A stretch of 64,000 bases of DNA from Fusibacter_A sp965140735 (GTDB lineage Bacteria; Bacillota; Clostridia; Peptostreptococcales; Acidaminobacteraceae), in assembly GCA_965140735.1 (NCBI GenBank), contig OZ223306.1, positions 4,898,001-4,962,000 on the forward strand. The letters run 5' to 3'. Positions within the stretch are counted from its first letter, which is position 1; every line of letters begins with the position of its first letter. The position numbers and the translations under genes are program-made. The notes under the pieces are model-generated. The model did not search any database and was not told where the DNA came from. It was given only the letters and a program-made list of their open reading frames with translations. Positions 25,256 through 34,193 of the stretch are shown piece after piece.

Positions 25256-26110
25256 ATGGAGTGGATTGAACGACTAAATGATGCCATAAATTATATTGAA
25301 GCAAATATCAAAGGTGATATCAATTTAGATGAAGTTGCTAAGATGGCTTGCTGTAGCACTTATCATTTTCAAAGAATGTTTTCATATATGGCAGATATGC
25401 CTTTATCAGAATACATTCGCAGGAGAAAGATGTCTCTTGCAGCTGTGGATCTTCAGAGTGGCGCCCAAAAGGTAATAGACGTTGGGCTAAAGTATGGTTA
25501 TGATTCCCCAACTGCATTTAATCGAGCCTTTAAAAATGTGCATGGTATTACACCCTCTAGTGCGAAAACATCAGGTATAAGTCTCAAAGCATATCCCCCA
25601 ATCAGCTTCCGAATAACCATAAAAGGAGATTGTGAGATGAATTATAAGATTGAAAAGAAAGACGCTTTTAGAATTGTGGGGATATCAAGTCCTCTGGAAA
25701 AAGAGATCGAAAAGAATTTTGAAATTGTGCCAGCCATGTGGGGAAAAGCAGCTACAAATGGGACAATTCCAAAGCTTGCATCAATGATGGATAGTATGCC
25801 TAAAGGCCTTTTAGGCGTGAGTTCATGTAATGAACTTGAAACATGGCGTTATTATATTGCAGTGGCGTCTAACGGTCCCATTAGTGGTGACTTAGAAGAA
25901 TATACGGTTCCTGCATCAACTTGGGCAATATTTGAAGGAGAAGGCACAAATCAATCTATTCAGGCCTTAGAAAAGCGTATTGTAACGGAATGGTTACCCA
26001 CATCAGGCTATGAGTATGGCAATGCCCCTGATATTGAAGTCTACATAAATCCTGATCCACAAAATGCAAAATATGAAGTTTGGATTCCAGTCGTCAAAAA
26101 GGAAGAATAA
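25256..26110 (+). CDS. AraC family regulator with GyrI-like effector-binding domain
   Basis: This 284-residue regulator has two AraC-type helix-turn-helix motifs at the N-terminus (residues about 8-105; INLDEVAKMACCSTYHFQRMF and the second at YGYDSPTAFNRAFKNVHGITPS). It is joined to a GyrI-like domain (about 125-284, starting MNYKIEKKDAFRIVGI). This architecture, as in Rob/SoxS-related drug sensors, binds amphipathic or cationic small molecules. GAGGAGG lies 6-7 bases before the ATG. No obvious drug pump adjoins; the target may be itself or genes elsewhere. Confidence 0.88.
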   Translation: MEWIERLNDAINYIEANIKGDINLDEVAKMACCSTYHFQRMFSYMADMPLSEYIRRRKMSLAAVDLQSGAQKVIDVGLKYGYDSPTAFNRAFKNVHGITPSSAKTSGISLKAYPPISFRITIKGDCEMNYKIEKKDAFRIVGISSPLEKEIEKNFEIVPAMWGKAATNGTIPKLASMMDSMPKGLLGVSSCNELETWRYYIAVASNGPISGDLEEYTVPASTWAIFEGEGTNQSIQALEKRIVTEWLPTSGYEYGNAPDIEVYINPDPQNAKYEVWIPVVKKEE

Positions 26111-26188
26111 TAGTCATTCAAATTAAAAAAAATGATTAAAGGCAAGTGCACACTAATAATGTAGTGACACCCAAGAGTTAGACTTATG

Positions 26189-26221
26189 GCGTAACAGTTA
26201 ATTCTGTTGCGCTATTTTTAT
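26189..26221 (+). terminator. Terminator upstream of the MrfA-like helicase gene
   Basis: A GCGTAACAG / CTGTTGCGC stem with a TTAATT loop and TATTTTTAT tail serves the AraC-type gene or an unseen transcript in the 80 bases before it. Confidence 0.65.
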
Positions 26222-26294
26222 GGATAAATGGTGTTGACAAATCCTTTATATTAGCGAAGAATATGAGTAAATAGAGTATTGAGTAAGGAGTTTA

Positions 26295-28973
26295 ATGGTG
26301 CAAATACAAGATTTGATCATATACAAAAAAACACTGCCCAAAAGAGAGGCAAGTTATATAGATTTTCCAAATGAAATGTCAACAGATATTAAAAACTATC
26401 TTGAAGGTAAAGGGATTCATCAACTCTATAGTCATCAAGCAGAAATGTTTGAACTGGCAATGATGCGCAAGAACCTTGTCATCACCACTGCTACGGCAAG
26501 TGGCAAGACGTTGAGTTTTTTACTCCCGGTATTACAAGATATTTTAAAAAATCCATTGGTGAGAGCCATTTTTATCTATCCAACGAAGGCGTTAGCCAGT
26601 GATCAGTACCGTGCGATATTGCCATATATAGAGTATTTTGGTGAAAATTGAATTTCTGCAGGTGTGTATGATGGCGATACACCTGTGAACGAAAGAAGTC
26701 AAATCCGTAAAAGTGCTAACATTATTCTAACCAATCCTGAAATGCTAAACAGTGCTTTTTTGCCAAATCACAGTAAGTTCGGATTTGATTTTATTTTTTC
26801 AAATCTAAAATATGTCATCATTGATGAATTGCATACTTATAGAGGGGCATTTGGTTCACATCTTGGAAATGTCTTTAGGAGATTAGGTCGAATTTGTAAA
26901 TACTATAATGCTTCACCTCAGTACTTATGCAGTTCAGCAACAATTGCCAATCCAGTGGAATTAGCAGAAGGCATCTGTGGAAAGCCATTTGTTCAAGTGA
27001 GTCAAGATGGTTCTCCAGCGGCAGAACGTCAGTATGCTCTAATTCAGCCGCCTAAGATTGTGGGTAATGATAAAAAGTACTATGGTCAAGCTCAAACTTC
27101 AACGGTTGCAGCAGAATTAATTCCCGACTTAGTTGAGCATGGTACGAGTTTTATAGCGTTTGCAAAATCCAGAAGAAATGTAGAAGTGATACTGACAGAA
27201 GCTAGAGACAAACTTAAGACAGAAGTCTTTTTAGGGGATTCATTAACAGATAAAATATCGGGTTATCGTGGTGGATATACCCCGATGGAACGTAAAGAGA
27301 TCGAACATAAAATGATCTCAGGAGCATTGTGCGGTCTTATTTCCACCAATGCATTAGAACTGGGGATCGACATTGGTAAGATTGAAAGTACGGTTATCGT
27401 GGGGTATCCAGGGACACGGGCTTCTTTTTGGCAACAAACAGGGAGAGCCGGTAGAAGTGGCAAAACCTGCGTAAATTATCTACTTTTAGATAACCTTCCA
27501 TTTGATCAGTATATTGCCATTAACCCAGACTGGCTTTTTGAAGGTGGTAGCGAAAATGCAGTGATAGACAAGGATAATCTTTTAATTGAACTGGCTCATA
27601 TTAGGGCTGCCGCTGCTGAAATGCCACTAACCTTAGATGATATTTCAATATTTCCGGATTTAGGCGAAACGATTCCTGTTCTAGTGCGTGCTAATGAACT
27701 CAATAACCAAAATGGTAAGTTCGCTTGGAGTGGCAACTCATTTCCTGCGGGTGATTTTAGTCTGCGTAACATGGATAAGAGTAGATATAAACTCATGAAT
27801 CAAGACAACCATAAAGAGATCACTGAGATGGATGAAGCGCAGGCATTTCGTGAAATTCATGAGGGTGCAATTTACATGCATGATGGGATGCAGTATCAGA
27901 TTCTCAGATTGGATCTTGAAAGTAAGACAGCATTTGCAATCTCTTTTAATGGCAATTATTATACGGTTCCGGGCAGTCAGACGACGATTCGTGTGATTCA
28001 ACGTAGCAATCAAAGAGATTTCAAACGCACTGAAATCGCATTTGGAGATGTCAATGTAAATGAAGTGGTTTATATGTACAAAAAACTACAGTTTCATAAC
28101 CATCAAAACTTAGGGTATGAACAGCTAGAAAAGCCGCTTGTCAAAGAGTACGATACAGAGAGTACGTGGCTTAAATTACCTGATAATGTTGTGACTGTTT
28201 ATCGAAGGATGCTTCAAGAGAGTGCCAATGGTCAGCTTATTCGAAACAATCACTTTGAAGGAGTGTGCTATGCGATTAAGAATGCAGCCATGATGCTCAC
28301 CATGACAGAATGCGAAGATATTGGTGTTGCAATGTCGAACAATGCGCTTGTACTGGGAGAGCATTTCGAAGCTGAAGTGGACTTGTTCATTTATGATAAA
28401 TATGTAGGTGGGTTAGGTTATGCAGAAAAGATATTTGATTTGATGCCTCAAATCATCCATAATGCCATTCAAATGGTGAGCAGTTGTAAGTGTGATAAAG
28501 GGTGCGCAGCTTGCATTGGTGATTATAAATTGGACAAGAAATTAGTGCTCTGGGGGCTTGAAAATTTATTGAGTGAAAATGAAGCCCCTAAAAGTTTTAA
28601 AAGTGTCGAATATGCACCTTCGACTTTTCAAAAGAAGATGTTTCAATTTAGTGCACTAGAAGAACAGTGGCAGGCATTTTGCGATTATTTGTTGGAGGCA
28701 GGAGAAGCCTTTGCCAGTTTTTTAAACGCCGTAGGGGTGGTCAAAGTAGATGGCAATGAAATTACCTTGTTTCTCAAAAATGCTTTTTATAAAGATTGGG
28801 TTACAGAAACCTCTAACATGAGGAGTTTGATCAATATCTTTACATTCTATACAGAGGCACCATCTGAGATTCGAATTACTGTAAGTGTGGATGCGGATAC
28901 GAATACAGATATAGATCGGAAGAAAAATGTCCAAAAAAAATTACAAAATAAATACGAAAATTTATTGCAATAG
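26295..28973 (+). pseudogene. MrfA/YprA-like DEAD/DEAH helicase with DUF1998, interrupted by an in-frame TGA
   Basis: One reading frame, apart from a TGA at 26649-26651, encodes about 892 residues. The first part (118 residues) has the Q-like region YSHQAEMFELA and Walker A TATASGKT. The second starts at ISAGVYDGDTP and continues with TNPEMLNSA, DELHTYRG, SSATIANP, the helicase C motifs GRAGRSG, and a C-terminal DUF1998 with a zinc-type CKCDKGCAACIGD motif. In B. subtilis MrfA acts in repair of mitomycin C damage. The ATG at 26295 has AAGGAG upstream. The next start codon after the TGA, ATG 26670 or GTG 26664, would give a protein without Walker A. So the gene is a point-mutated pseudogene, a readthrough case or a base-call error. 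All motifs are otherwise intact, so the change is recent. Confidence 0.82.
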
Positions 28974-28982
28974 GAGTGTTTA

Positions 28983-31142
28983 ATGCAGCATGAGGCGAGT
29001 TTCCAGAGGTTAGACGAATATCAAAAGAAGGCCGTACTTGATGAAAGTGAAGTATGTGTTGTGAATGCACATGTTGGAAGTGGAAAGACGACCGTACTGA
29101 TTTCAAAAATCATTTACCTTCATGAAGTAAAGCGTGTCCGCTATGAAGATATGATCGTATTGACTTTCACAAACAAGGCTGCAAATGAAATCAAAGAAAG
29201 ATTGATGGCAATGGACGCCAGTATTGATGAAAGTGCTTTAGAAGGGTTTGGTACTTTTCACAGCATTGCACTCACCTTGTTAAAAAATAAGTTGCCCATA
29301 GATGTTCTAGGGTATACAACAGATTTTTTAGTGATTGAACCAGATGAAGAACTGGATATGGCACTAAAAATTATATTTGAAGCAAAACTTAAGATCAAGT
29401 ATAAGAATAGGCTCAAAAAACGCCTTGATAAAGCAATGCATATTCAAGATGAATCTCAAAAGGTCTCCAGTTACCAAGATGATCTCTTTAAACTTGTGGA
29501 GTTGCTAAAGCTGGAAAAAGTCAGACAAAATAAAATGACCTTTGATGATTTGATTCAAAATGCAATTCAGTTGTTAAAAAATCATAGATTGAATATGCAG
29601 TGGGTCATTGTAGATGAAGTACAGGACAGTGATAAGTTACAGCTGGCATTTATGCAAGCCATCAAAGATGAAAATACGAAATTATTCGCTGTGGGAGATC
29701 CTAATCAGGTGATCTACAGTTGGCGAGGCAGTACTTTTAATGTGTTCTACACATTGGTGAATACCTATCAGGCTCAAGAACTTACGTTGCCGCTTAACTA
29801 CAGGTCCAGCAATTCTATTTTAGGTGTGGCAAGATATTTTTTACAATTTGGTGACCCTTTAAAAGGGACAAGGGTAGAAGGCGATCAAATTGTGGTTAAG
29901 AATCATTACAACGCCTTTCAAGAAGCTTCTTATTTAGCAGATCGATTAAAAATACTACATGAGAAGGGCATAGCCTATAATCAAATAGCTGTCTTTTATA
30001 GATTGCAAAGTCAATCTGAGGTTTTGGAAGCCGTGTTTGAAAAAAATGAGATTCCCTATGAAGTTTCTCTTAAAAAAACGATTCGAGATATCCCCGTATT
30101 AAATTGGCTGATTAAATTACTGCGTTTTTCGATTAACCCAAATGATGCGTCATCAGGGGTCTATGTTTTGAGTCATAAAGATTATGGTGAAAAAATTTCG
30201 GAGAAGGATGCGGGAAAATGGATAAAGCAAAACCTAGAAGGCATAGAAAGTCGAGAAAGCCAAGAACATTTGAAAAAACATTGCCCTCTATTTGAAAAGA
30301 TACTGAACTTTGAGGTGACATTTACCCGTTTAGACTCGACTATTCATCATGATCTGAGACTGGTATATCCATCTGTAGAAAGCTTATACCATTATTTTGA
30401 ATTAGATCGCCACATTAAGCCCACCTCTGCCACTTACTCAGTGGACAAGGATGCCATTTATACTCTGTTGAGTCTTGTTATTGATTATGGCAAAGAGCAT
30501 AAATTACCTTTTATAGAGGGTTTAAAAGCCTTTGTCAATTCATCAGCACTTTATGGCGTGAACATTCTTAAAAAAGAGATTCAAAGTGATGAGGATACAG
30601 TGAAATTGATGACTTTACATGCTTCAAAAGGACTTGAGTTTTCTCATGTCTTTATTACAGGCGTTAATCAGGGGTTGATACCGCTTCATACTCGAAATGA
30701 TTTAGAGGAGGAAGAGGAAAGACGGTTGTTTTTCGTTGGTATTACCAGAGCGAAGGATTATTTGGAACTCTCTTATTATACGAATCCAGACACAATTAGA
30801 ACTTTATCAGGGCCAAGTCGATATATTCAAATGTTACCAGCAAAGTTAATTCAAAATGATGTTGTGAACACTAAACCTGTAAATCTTCAAGCTCTAAAAA
30901 AAGAAATTCAAAGCGTAAAGGCAGAAAATGTGAAGCAAGAAAAAGGGATTATGGTAGCAGATGAAATCTCAGAAAAGGAAGACAATGTTACAGAGCAGAT
31001 ATCGACAATAAGAGAAGTGAAGCATAAAAAATATGGAAATGGGACTGTGATCCATGAAGATGATGATATGATCACAGTAGAGTTTGATAACTATGGTGAA
31101 AAAGAATTTATAAAAGCATTTAGTGCGCTGGATTTTTTATGA
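28983..31142 (+). CDS. UvrD/Rep-family superfamily I DNA helicase
   Basis: This 719-residue ATP-dependent 3'-5' helicase has motif I AHVGSGKTTVL, motif Ia TFTNKAANEIK, motif II VDEVQDSD, motif III GDPNQVIYSWRG, motif IV LNYRSS, motif V LMTLHASKGLEF and motif VI FVGITRAKDYLEL. The C-terminal KHKKYGNGTVIHED plus VEFDNYGEK is a PcrA/UvrD-type Tudor-like tail that binds RNA polymerase in some members. It begins 9 bases after the broken MrfA-like gene with GGAG upstream, so the two form an operon, probably for DNA repair. It is distinct from the housekeeping PcrA, which is usually beside ligA. Confidence 0.9.
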   Translation: MQHEASFQRLDEYQKKAVLDESEVCVVNAHVGSGKTTVLISKIIYLHEVKRVRYEDMIVLTFTNKAANEIKERLMAMDASIDESALEGFGTFHSIALTLLKNKLPIDVLGYTTDFLVIEPDEELDMALKIIFEAKLKIKYKNRLKKRLDKAMHIQDESQKVSSYQDDLFKLVELLKLEKVRQNKMTFDDLIQNAIQLLKNHRLNMQWVIVDEVQDSDKLQLAFMQAIKDENTKLFAVGDPNQVIYSWRGSTFNVFYTLVNTYQAQELTLPLNYRSSNSILGVARYFLQFGDPLKGTRVEGDQIVVKNHYNAFQEASYLADRLKILHEKGIAYNQIAVFYRLQSQSEVLEAVFEKNEIPYEVSLKKTIRDIPVLNWLIKLLRFSINPNDASSGVYVLSHKDYGEKISEKDAGKWIKQNLEGIESRESQEHLKKHCPLFEKILNFEVTFTRLDSTIHHDLRLVYPSVESLYHYFELDRHIKPTSATYSVDKDAIYTLLSLVIDYGKEHKLPFIEGLKAFVNSSALYGVNILKKEIQSDEDTVKLMTLHASKGLEFSHVFITGVNQGLIPLHTRNDLEEEEERRLFFVGITRAKDYLELSYYTNPDTIRTLSGPSRYIQMLPAKLIQNDVVNTKPVNLQALKKEIQSVKAENVKQEKGIMVADEISEKEDNVTEQISTIREVKHKKYGNGTVIHEDDDMITVEFDNYGEKEFIKAFSALDFL

Positions 31143-31166
31143 TGAATAGTCCAGTGCTTTTTATTA
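31124..31166 (+). terminator. Terminator overlapping the 3' end of the UvrD-like gene
   Basis: GCGCTGGA within the last codons pairs with TCCAGTGC at 31150-31157, followed by TTTTTATT. Confidence 0.7.
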
Positions 31167-31450
31167 AAACAACAAGATTTGAGCCGAAAGCTGTGATGAG
31201 GGGTGTTCAACTTCAAACAGCGTCAGTGAAAATCGGTTTGAGGCATCGAGAGATGGCTCAAATGTTGTTAAAACAACAAGATTTTGGCGGACAATGATTA
31301 AGTGTATAATGATCAGGAGATTACGAAGTGTAAAACAATACAATAAAATAATTAATATTTTAACATTGTTTTGGTTTGTTAAATTTATGTAAAATGATAT
31401 AATAATTTTATATCAAATTATTATATAAAAGATAAAGGGAGGATAAGAAT
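31143..31450. other. 308-base intergenic region with a long inverted repeat
   Basis: It holds the end of the UvrD gene terminator, the inverted/direct repeat described at 31164-31284, and an AT-rich promoter-like stretch before the chemoreceptor. No reading frame is convincing. Confidence 0.6.
31164..31284. repeat. Imperfect long inverted repeat flanked by a 17-base direct repeat
   Basis: TTAAAACAACAAGATTT occurs at 31164-31180 and again at 31268-31284. Between them AACAACAAGATTTGAGCC and GGCTCAAATGTTGTT form inverted arms about 70 bases apart. The ATTTGAGCC/GGCTCA arms recur in the hairpin at 22398-22431. It may be a small dispersed repeat or structured RNA; no transposase is present. Confidence 0.55.
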
Positions 31451-33190
31451 TTGAAGTTATCCATTAGGAAAAAACTTATTATTATATCAAGTTTACTCTT
31501 GATTATTCCAGTGGTTGCCATAGGTGCAACGAGTTATTTTTTTGCTAAAGAACAATTGTCGTTAAAGGGGGAAGTTATCTTAAAAAATGGCGTGAAGCAA
31601 GCTATGCAACTTATCAATTCTAAAAAATTGGAAGTTGAAAGAGGCACTGTTTCAAAGGAAAAGGCTCAGGAAGAAATCCGAATGATGCTTTTAGGCGCTA
31701 AAGATGCAGATAATATACGACCAATTAGTAAAAATATTGATCTCGGGCCTAATGGCTATTTTTTTGCATATTCCACCGATGGTGTTGAAGTCATGCATCC
31801 TTCACTTGAAGGGACCAATGTATGGGAAACTGAGGACAAAGGTGGAGCTGGATTTAAACTTGTTCAGGCTCAAATTAAGGCAGCACAGAACGGTGGGGGT
31901 TTTGTAACTTATGCATGGACTCTCCCAGGGTCTGAAAAGATTGGCGATAAAATTACTTATCAAGAGCTGGATTCAGATTGGGGATGGGTTGTTTGTGCAG
32001 GTGCTTATGTAGAAGATTTTAATAAAGGCGCTAATATGATTCTCTTCGTAATATTAATTGTACTTGCACTCTCATTATTTTTTGGTCTTATTGCAATCGC
32101 ATTATTTTCAGGAGGTTTTGCAAAACCTATCAAGGCAATTTCCACATCGCTATTGGATGTTTCAAATAAGAATTTGAATGTTGAAGAAATCCATGTTAAA
32201 GAGAGCGATGAAATAGGTATTTTAGCTAAAGCCTATAATACGATGTTGCATAATTTAAGAGAACTCATTATTGCAATGCAATCATCATCAAGTACAGTTA
32301 CAGACCTTGCTGGTTCACTGACGGAAGTAACGGATCAAACAACTAATGCGATCAATGAGGTTGCTCAAACTATAAGCGAAGTTGCAAAAGCGGTTAGTGA
32401 GGAAGCCACCCTAACTGAAGATGCAGTGGTTAAAGTCAATGAGTTATCAAGAAATATTGATGGTGTAAAGCAGTCTACTGTCAAGGTTGATAATCTTGCA
32501 AATGGTGCAGAAGGACAAAGTAGAAAGGGGCTAGAAACGGTTAAAGAACTCATCGTGGCGACTGAAGCTACTAATTCTGCCACTGAAAAAATAAGCAATG
32601 CGATTTTTAATGTTTCCGAGAGCACAGATAAGATTCATACGATCACGGATGCCATTACAGGTATATCTGAACAGACAAATCTTCTTGCACTCAATGCATC
32701 AATAGAAGCTGCAAGAGCTGGTGAAGCTGGGCGTGGATTTTCTGTTGTGGCAGAAGAAATTCGAAAATTGGCAGAGCAATCGGCAAGTCAAGTGGGCGAA
32801 ATTAAAAGTATTATAGGTGAAATTAATGAACATTCGAAACTTTCTGTAGAGACAATGAGCGAACTCAAGAAAGTGACGGATCAACAGAATAAATCAGTGT
32901 CATCGACTCAAGTTCAGTTTGATGCCATTGTAAAAGGTATTCACGATCTTGGCAGTGAACTTCTTAATATTGATAGAGATGTAGATCAAATGCTTGTATT
33001 GAAAGACTCTATAGTAGATGCTATGGCAGGTATTTCAGCGTCCACAGAAGAAACGTCTGCAAGTACTGAGGAAGTTTCTGCTGCTACTGAAGAGCAACTT
33101 GCAGGTATGACAGAAATCAATGAACAGACGACACAATTAAATATTTTGGCTAAAGAATTGGAGCAAATTATTAATCAGTTTGAGCTTTAA
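31451..33190 (+). CDS. Methyl-accepting chemotaxis protein with single Cache domain
   Basis: This 579-residue membrane chemoreceptor has a first helix at residues about 9-30, then an extracytoplasmic Cache_2-type sensor (about 35-190, with LGPNGYFFAYSTDGVEVMHP and WGWVVCAGAYVEDF). A second helix (about 197-222), a HAMP linker and a cytoplasmic signalling domain follow. The CheA/CheW-binding hairpin tip reads QTNLLALNASIEAARAGEAG. The start is a TTG at 31451, supported by AAGGGAGGA 8 bases upstream. It is a single gene; sCache_2 receptors commonly sense small organic acids, but the ligand is unknown here. Confidence 0.9.
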   Translation: MKLSIRKKLIIISSLLLIIPVVAIGATSYFFAKEQLSLKGEVILKNGVKQAMQLINSKKLEVERGTVSKEKAQEEIRMMLLGAKDADNIRPISKNIDLGPNGYFFAYSTDGVEVMHPSLEGTNVWETEDKGGAGFKLVQAQIKAAQNGGGFVTYAWTLPGSEKIGDKITYQELDSDWGWVVCAGAYVEDFNKGANMILFVILIVLALSLFFGLIAIALFSGGFAKPIKAISTSLLDVSNKNLNVEEIHVKESDEIGILAKAYNTMLHNLRELIIAMQSSSSTVTDLAGSLTEVTDQTTNAINEVAQTISEVAKAVSEEATLTEDAVVKVNELSRNIDGVKQSTVKVDNLANGAEGQSRKGLETVKELIVATEATNSATEKISNAIFNVSESTDKIHTITDAITGISEQTNLLALNASIEAARAGEAGRGFSVVAEEIRKLAEQSASQVGEIKSIIGEINEHSKLSVETMSELKKVTDQQNKSVSSTQVQFDAIVKGIHDLGSELLNIDRDVDQMLVLKDSIVDAMAGISASTEETSASTEEVSAATEEQLAGMTEINEQTTQLNILAKELEQIINQFEL

Positions 33191-33233
33191 AATCTTTGGA
33201 GATATTTTAAAACTGATTGAAAAAAATTTCAGT

Positions 33234-33287
33234 AAAGGGGCTGTTGCAAATCTAAGAAATTGGATTGAGCAAGAGCCCTTTCTTTTA
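33234..33287 (+). terminator. Terminator after the chemoreceptor gene
   Basis: AAAGGG(G)CT / AGCCCTTT arms with inner TTGC/GCAA and AATC/GATT pairing are followed by CTTTT. The arm AAAGGGGCTGTTGCA also resembles an insertion-sequence end, but no element is present. Confidence 0.65.
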
Positions 33288-33378
33288 TGTCTATTGATGC
33301 GTCAATACTTCATTCCAATCGGATTTATGAGCTTCTTTTGATATTTTATAGCTTTATAAATAATTGGCATATGCCCGG

Positions 33379-33407
33379 TTGACAAAGAAAAATTAGTGTG
33401 CTAAATT
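33379..33407 (+). promoter_or_regulatory. Sigma-A promoter of the B12-uptake operon
   Basis: TTGACA (33379-33384), a 17-base spacer and TAAATT (33402-33407) predict a start a few bases into the riboswitch P1 region. Confidence 0.7.
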
Positions 33408-33408
33408 T

Positions 33409-33611
33409 AAGTAGGTTATAACAATACAAATAAATAATTTGAGACTTATGTCTCTGTTTTTAAGTTCTCTACATTTGTAGAGATTAAATGGGAAGATGGG
33501 TGAAATGCCCACGCGGTCCCGCCACCGTAAGAGAGAAGTTGTTTCTAAAAACCACTGGGAAACTGGGAAGGTAGAAACTGTGATGATACTCGAGCCGGTA
33601 GACCTGCTTAT
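33409..33611 (+). ncRNA. Cobalamin riboswitch
   Basis: The core elements are clear. GGTGAAATGCCCACGCGGTC with CCGCCACCGTAAGAG forms the conserved centre, CCACTGGGAAACTGGGAAGG and GATGAT follow, and the B12 box AGCCGGTAGACCTGC lies at 33593-33607. P1 can form between AAGTAGGTT (33409-33417) and GACCTGCTT (33601-33609). Binding of adenosyl- or another cobalamin should favour the terminator at 33684-33717 and shut off the downstream trmO-btuCDF operon when B12 is plentiful. Confidence 0.95.
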
Positions 33612-33683
33612 TAACAACATGTTTATTCTGCGAGTGACGGAAGACGTGTAAAATATAGACTTAGATATTTTAGTCTCGTATTT

Positions 33684-33717
33684 AAACGCTTTCTAATCGT
33701 AGGAAGTGTTTTTTTTT
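33684..33717 (+). terminator. Riboswitch expression-platform terminator
   Basis: An AACGCTTTC / GGAAGTGTT stem with a TAATCGTA loop is followed by seven or more T residues, 54 bases before the trmO start. Confidence 0.8.
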
Positions 33718-33770
33718 GAAGTAATTAGAGGTTGGTAGAAAATAATTTGTCTTATAAAAAGGAGGTAAAA

Positions 33771-34193
33771 ATGAAGTTAAAACAGATTGGCACTGTAAAG
33801 AGTCCTTATAAAATAAGGGGAGAAGCACCTAGACAGGGAAGATTATCAAAGGAACCGATGCACTTGATGATTCATTCTGAATATGCTCAAGCATTAACCG
33901 GATTATCTGTTGATCAAGAAATTGTAGTGCTTTATTGGGGGGATCAGGCCAATCGAGATGTTTTAAAGACAACGCCCCCAGGACGTGATGTAGTAACTGG
34001 CGTTTTTGCTTGTCGTTCACCGAATCGACCAAATCCTATTGCACTGAACGTTGCTAAAATCATAGAAATTCAAGAGAATGAGTTGATAGTGGTAGGCCTT
34101 GATGCCTTTGATGGTAGTCCTTTGTTAGATATTAAACCATATATTAGGATGATTGATACGCCAAATGAGGATCGTGTGGTGGATTCAAAATGA
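33771..34193 (+). CDS. TrmO/TsaA-family SAM-dependent methyltransferase
   Basis: This 140-residue protein of the TrmO (YaeB, VirR) beta-barrel family has IGTVKSPYK, GVFACRSPNRPNPIAL (the signature) and DIKPYI. Characterised members methylate N6-threonylcarbamoyl-adenosine 37 of tRNA(Thr). The start is the ATG at 33771 with AGGAGG 6 bases upstream; the frame extends to 33732 without a ribosome site. It is the first gene under the cobalamin riboswitch and overlaps the permease gene by 4 bases, so it is co-expressed with B12 uptake. Whether it modifies tRNA or has a corrinoid-linked role is open. Confidence 0.85.
   Translation: MKLKQIGTVKSPYKIRGEAPRQGRLSKEPMHLMIHSEYAQALTGLSVDQEIVVLYWGDQANRDVLKTTPPGRDVVTGVFACRSPNRPNPIALNVAKIIEIQENELIVVGLDAFDGSPLLDIKPYIRMIDTPNEDRVVDSK

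Larger units (their letters stand above)
33191..33770. other. 580-base leader region: terminator, promoter and cobalamin riboswitch
   Basis: In order it holds the chemoreceptor terminator (33234-33287), about 90 bases of unassigned AT-rich DNA, a promoter (33379-33407), the cobalamin aptamer and the expression-platform terminator. The small open frames here do not look coding. Confidence 0.75.

Noticed and set aside
26649..26690. Selenocysteine insertion at the TGA in the MrfA-like gene
   Set aside because: The hairpin is short and the position is not a conserved Cys in the homologue I recall; other TGA codons end genes normally. Kept only as a low-probability option.
31285..31450. c-di-GMP (GEMM) riboswitch before the chemoreceptor genes
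   Set aside because: The conserved GEMM core was looked for here and before 51703 and 55720 and not found.
33234..33287. Possible insertion-sequence end (AAAGGGGCTGTTGCA)
   Set aside because: No transposase or second end was found, and the hairpin with T run is explained as the chemoreceptor terminator.
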